Positions 61,002 through 64,000 of a stretch of DNA of 64,000 nucleotides are shown piece by piece. This DNA is from Ectocarpus siliculosus. Its lineage: Eukaryota; Sar; Phaeophyceae; Ectocarpales; Ectocarpaceae. Each line of letters starts with the position of its first letter. Position 1 is the first letter of the stretch. A model generated the notes under the pieces. It did no database searches, was not told where the DNA came from, and saw only the letters and a program-made list of their open reading frames with translations. The translations under genes were made by a program, and so were the position numbers. The DNA is taken from positions 5,440,761-5,504,760 of the forward strand of contig FN649728.1 in NCBI GenBank assembly GCA_000310025.1, written 5' to 3'.

Positions 61002-61545
61002 CTGATGAATGGGTCGCCCTAGTCGTTGTTGTCGTCCAGCCTTCCCGTGGTAGGGCGCATCCTCATGCGGCACGATGCACGGGTTTCCTCGGAAGTATGG
61101 GGGCGCCAGGGACTGCTCCGAAAACAGCCGTAAATTGTTCTCCTGAAAGGTCCATGAGTGAGGGCGTGGACGCAATTGTCGAGTTTGTGCATGGGGAAGG
61201 GAGGGGTGGGCGGGGTGGAGAAGGAACGAATGCACAAGGATTCCTCGCAATACTTACGTCGCGAAGATGGGGGGCCCGCGGGAAACGTCCGCCCGTGCAG
61301 GAGGAAGGGACGTCGAACTGAGTACCAAGGGCGGCCGCCGCAAATTTGGCGGCCGCTGGCAGCGGTAGGGTGGGCCTCGCTGCCGACGCTTGTTCGATGT
61401 ACGTCTGGCCGACGGACTGGTCCTTCTGCGACATGAGCAGCTGCACCCGACGATCCCCGTCGGCCTTGTAGTCACCCGTGTAAGGCAGGTCCTCCTCCTT
61501 GGCCCCCGAACCTTGATTCTGTTTCTGCTTCCACTCGTAGAAGAG
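61002..61545 (-). CDS. Two clean exons of an unknown minus-strand gene (partial)
   Basis: Exon 61545–61258 is 96 codons, from a TTGCAG acceptor to a GTAAGT donor. It begins LFYEWKQKQNQ, has a charged middle (KADGDRRVQLLMSQKDQ) and an Ala-rich end. Exon 61142–61002 is 47 codons, from a TTTCAG acceptor to a GTGTGG donor, and contains APPYFRGNPCIVPHEDAPY. Both are phase 0 at each end, so they join in frame, and the intron between them is 115 bases. No family is recognised. The 5' and 3' partners were not found; the gene may extend above 61.5 kb, where a minus-strand frame at 62441–62860 is a candidate. Confidence 0.45.
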
Positions 61546-64000
61546 CTGCAACGCAATGCAGGGCAGGGAACACAGGAATTATAGTGAGATGAACAAACGT
61601 GCTTGTTCAAGGAATGCATGTTGCCAGTACGACACAGCATTTTTTTCGAGTTGTGTCCTTTTCTTTGTTCCATCTCTGGTGTGTGTCGGTGGTCATACAT
61701 GAGACCATTTTCAATAATATGCGTGTAACACGAAACAAGGAGCGGCGATCAATTTGCGAGAGGGAATCACCTGAACCCCACTCACGCACGTGTGTCCTAC
61801 GCCTATGGTATAAATACAGTTCTAAACCCCTATGACCTCGGATATGTCCTCCTCCGACACATCTGTACTCTATCTCCAAAGGCAAATGGCCAATTGCCGC
61901 AAAGACAAAGGCAACAACAGGATGCTCTGTGGCCACACGCTACCCCAAACCAAGATGAACATACAAAGCGAAACGGCCAAGAGGAGTCACGCCACTTGCG
62001 ACGAAAACGCATACATTTGCTGCTGTTACTTTCGCTACGTCGTCCACATCAACACGCGAATGTGCCCATGTAAATCGACTTGCGCAACAACAGCATATGC
62101 AACGGAACGTCTGCGGCAACTGTTCACCCCCAAACCAACAGACATCACCATTCATTGCCAGCCAGGCATACCAGCGTCAACATAGTTAAGGTCGTTCGTC
62201 CCTCATTCTTGTACACACTCCTCTAGGGTTATCTCCCAGTCCTTCATTGTGTCAAGGTCGCACAATTTTGATCGGTCTTATAGGGCTCTTTTCTCGACCG
62301 GTGTGGTAGCTGTTATTTTCTTTCTATCATTTTGTATCTCTTCCGAGTGGTTTGTACCCTATTTTTGTTTTGTTTTCCCGCGGCGTCGTGTGTGCCGGGT
62401 TTTTCCGACCACGAGCTCCCCGTTTTTGTGGACTATAGAGCTAATGTGAGAAACAACAACAACAACAAACTCTACTGTAGAGCTTCGTGTTCACCGGGTC
62501 CATCATTGGGACGCTTGAACGTTTCACCCCTCGGATACCAAGCGGCGTGGGTGATTCGCACTTTCTCCAAGTGAAGGGGGGCATTTCGCGTCTCCATATG
62601 GCCCTTGTTGGTAATGGCCTCATCAGTCGTTGTGCCACATTGGGAATCAATTCACTGGATCCCCGTGCCTTGCTCAGGGGTTGCTTTGCTACGTCGATGA
62701 GGAAGAACCGCACCTTGCAGAGACAAGGCACAAAAATATACGTGTGTCGCACGGGGACAGGATTCCCGACAGGCGGTGAGTCACCGACGGAACAGAGTAC
62801 TGAAGGATCAGTGCAGAGAGACGCCCTGCTAAGGAGTCCGGCGTACTGTAATTGGAACAATCTCTACATGACCGCACACCTGCGCTGTAGGCCTTGCCGT
62901 GCTGCGTCGCCAACGTCAATGTCCATGACACAGGCTACCCGCACCGCCGCTCGACCACGCCCTTGTTCAACGCCCATGAAACGGTGCACTCGCACCGCCA
63001 CACGACCCCGCACTTGTTCCCAACACCCGCCCCTGCCCCCGCCCCAGCCCCAACTCCAACCCCGAATCCAGCACCAGCACAAAAACGGTGCGCACCCCTG
63101 CCTCCCCGCCCCGATTCCGGCATCGGTAGCACCAGGTATTGTGTGTGGCGTACCACTCGCAGCAAAGAGCGAGGGAGGTTGTCGCACAATACCTCCTTCA
63201 TATAACGCTCGCGGAAAACACGCCTGCCTATATACTGCATCGAGAACATATCATTGCTGAGGCTTCCTTTCCTCCTACAAGACTACACAGTGATTCTCAT
63301 CATGGGGCTTCTCCCCTTCTACGAGACAAACACTGATACAGAGTGTGGAGACGCCTTGCTACTGCGAATCCCTCAGTAAGGTGGATACGTCTGGTACATG
63401 GGTCCACACCGACCTGCAGCAACAACGAAAATGTCACCTACAGTACAACAGTGTCCTCCCCTCCCCTTTTCCACCTCACGTACACAACGACATGATGGAC
63501 CGCAGTGAGGGAGAGCAGCCATATCGACGCGTGCTGTATGGTGGTTGAGAATTGGAACTTTGTTTTTTCTGAGTGTGTTTAAGCAGGCTGAAGTTTGAAT
63601 TTCTGAGAGTCGGAGTAAGAGTTGTATGCAAGAAGGCTTATCATGCTTGATGTGTTTGACAATACAGCTGTCCCCGGATGATAGCATATACCACCGACCC
63701 CGGGGGCGCCGCGATGCGCCGGAATCAAGGGGGAGGGAGGAAGTTAGGTGCTCAGATCATCGATAGTTGTTCGTCGAGCGGGGAGGGCAGTAGGAGTGAG
63801 TTGCAACGGACTTTTGTTTTTGCTTTGTGGGAGTAAAATCGTGGCAGTGGCTGCAGCCCTTTTGGACTTTGTTGGGTATTAGGAAGGTGATATTGAAACG
63901 TGGCGGGAAGGTTACCCGGATCGATTACGTTGTCGGAGTTATCCTGTTTGCGTCTTTATCTTGTTTTTTCGTAGTACGATCCTTGGGAGGGAGGGCTTTT
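61546..64000. other. Right end, unresolved long frames
   Basis: The longest frame is plus 62487–63260 (257 codons). Its first 120 codons look protein-like, while its second half is Pro/Arg/Thr-rich low complexity. The opposite strand is open at 62441–62860 and also reads like protein (RKCESPTPLGIRGVKR), so the coding strand is uncertain. After 63300 no gene is seen. Confidence 0.35.

Noticed and set aside
62487-63260. 257-codon plus-strand frame as a gene
   Set aside because: The second half is low-complexity Pro/Arg/Thr, the opposite strand is also open, and no domain is seen.

Overview
This is nuclear DNA from a eukaryote. Genes carry many introns of several hundred bases with GT–AG borders, coding exons are short (about 50–220 bases), GC looks close to one half, and simple repeats are frequent. 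A fused HisH–HisF histidine enzyme, guanylate-binding-protein (GBP) GTPases, ankyrin fragments and Cys-rich surface modules fit a stramenopile alga. A brown alga such as Ectocarpus is my best guess; it is an inference from gene style, not proven by a marker.

Layout. 1–4957: no gene I can defend. 4958–18561 (minus): a complete 17-exon gene for imidazole glycerol phosphate synthase (glutaminase plus cyclase), which I could splice to 584 codons with every phase agreeing. About 19.3–20.4 kb (plus): a decayed ankyrin-repeat gene. 23023–30493 (minus): a 12-exon gene for a secreted, probably membrane-anchored protein with four ten-cysteine modules; an assembly gap sits in one intron. 30.5–35.2 kb: mostly unassigned. 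35242–40970 (minus) and 45334–51587 (plus): two head-to-head paralogous GBP-like large GTPases, both ending in glycine-rich tails. The first has an extra N-terminus that looks like the tail end of another GBP copy. 41.6–42.4 kb, between them: a telomere-like tract and duplicated arrays of the dyad CCCATGGG. 51.6–64 kb: gene-poor, with a 330-base array of near-palindromic CCATGG units, a 579-base N gap, unresolved open frames and two clean exons of an unknown minus-strand gene (61002–61545).

How the parts relate. The histidine gene is primary metabolism and stands alone. The two GBP genes are related by duplication and inversion, with exon lengths and intron phases largely conserved. The most unusual theme is that tandem repeats lie right beside splice junctions. 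In the histidine gene at least five introns have arrays within about 20 bases of an exon, and one minisatellite has copied the real 3' splice site four times.

Limits: all gene models were spliced by eye from motif similarity, intron borders and phase; there was no transcript evidence and no database search.
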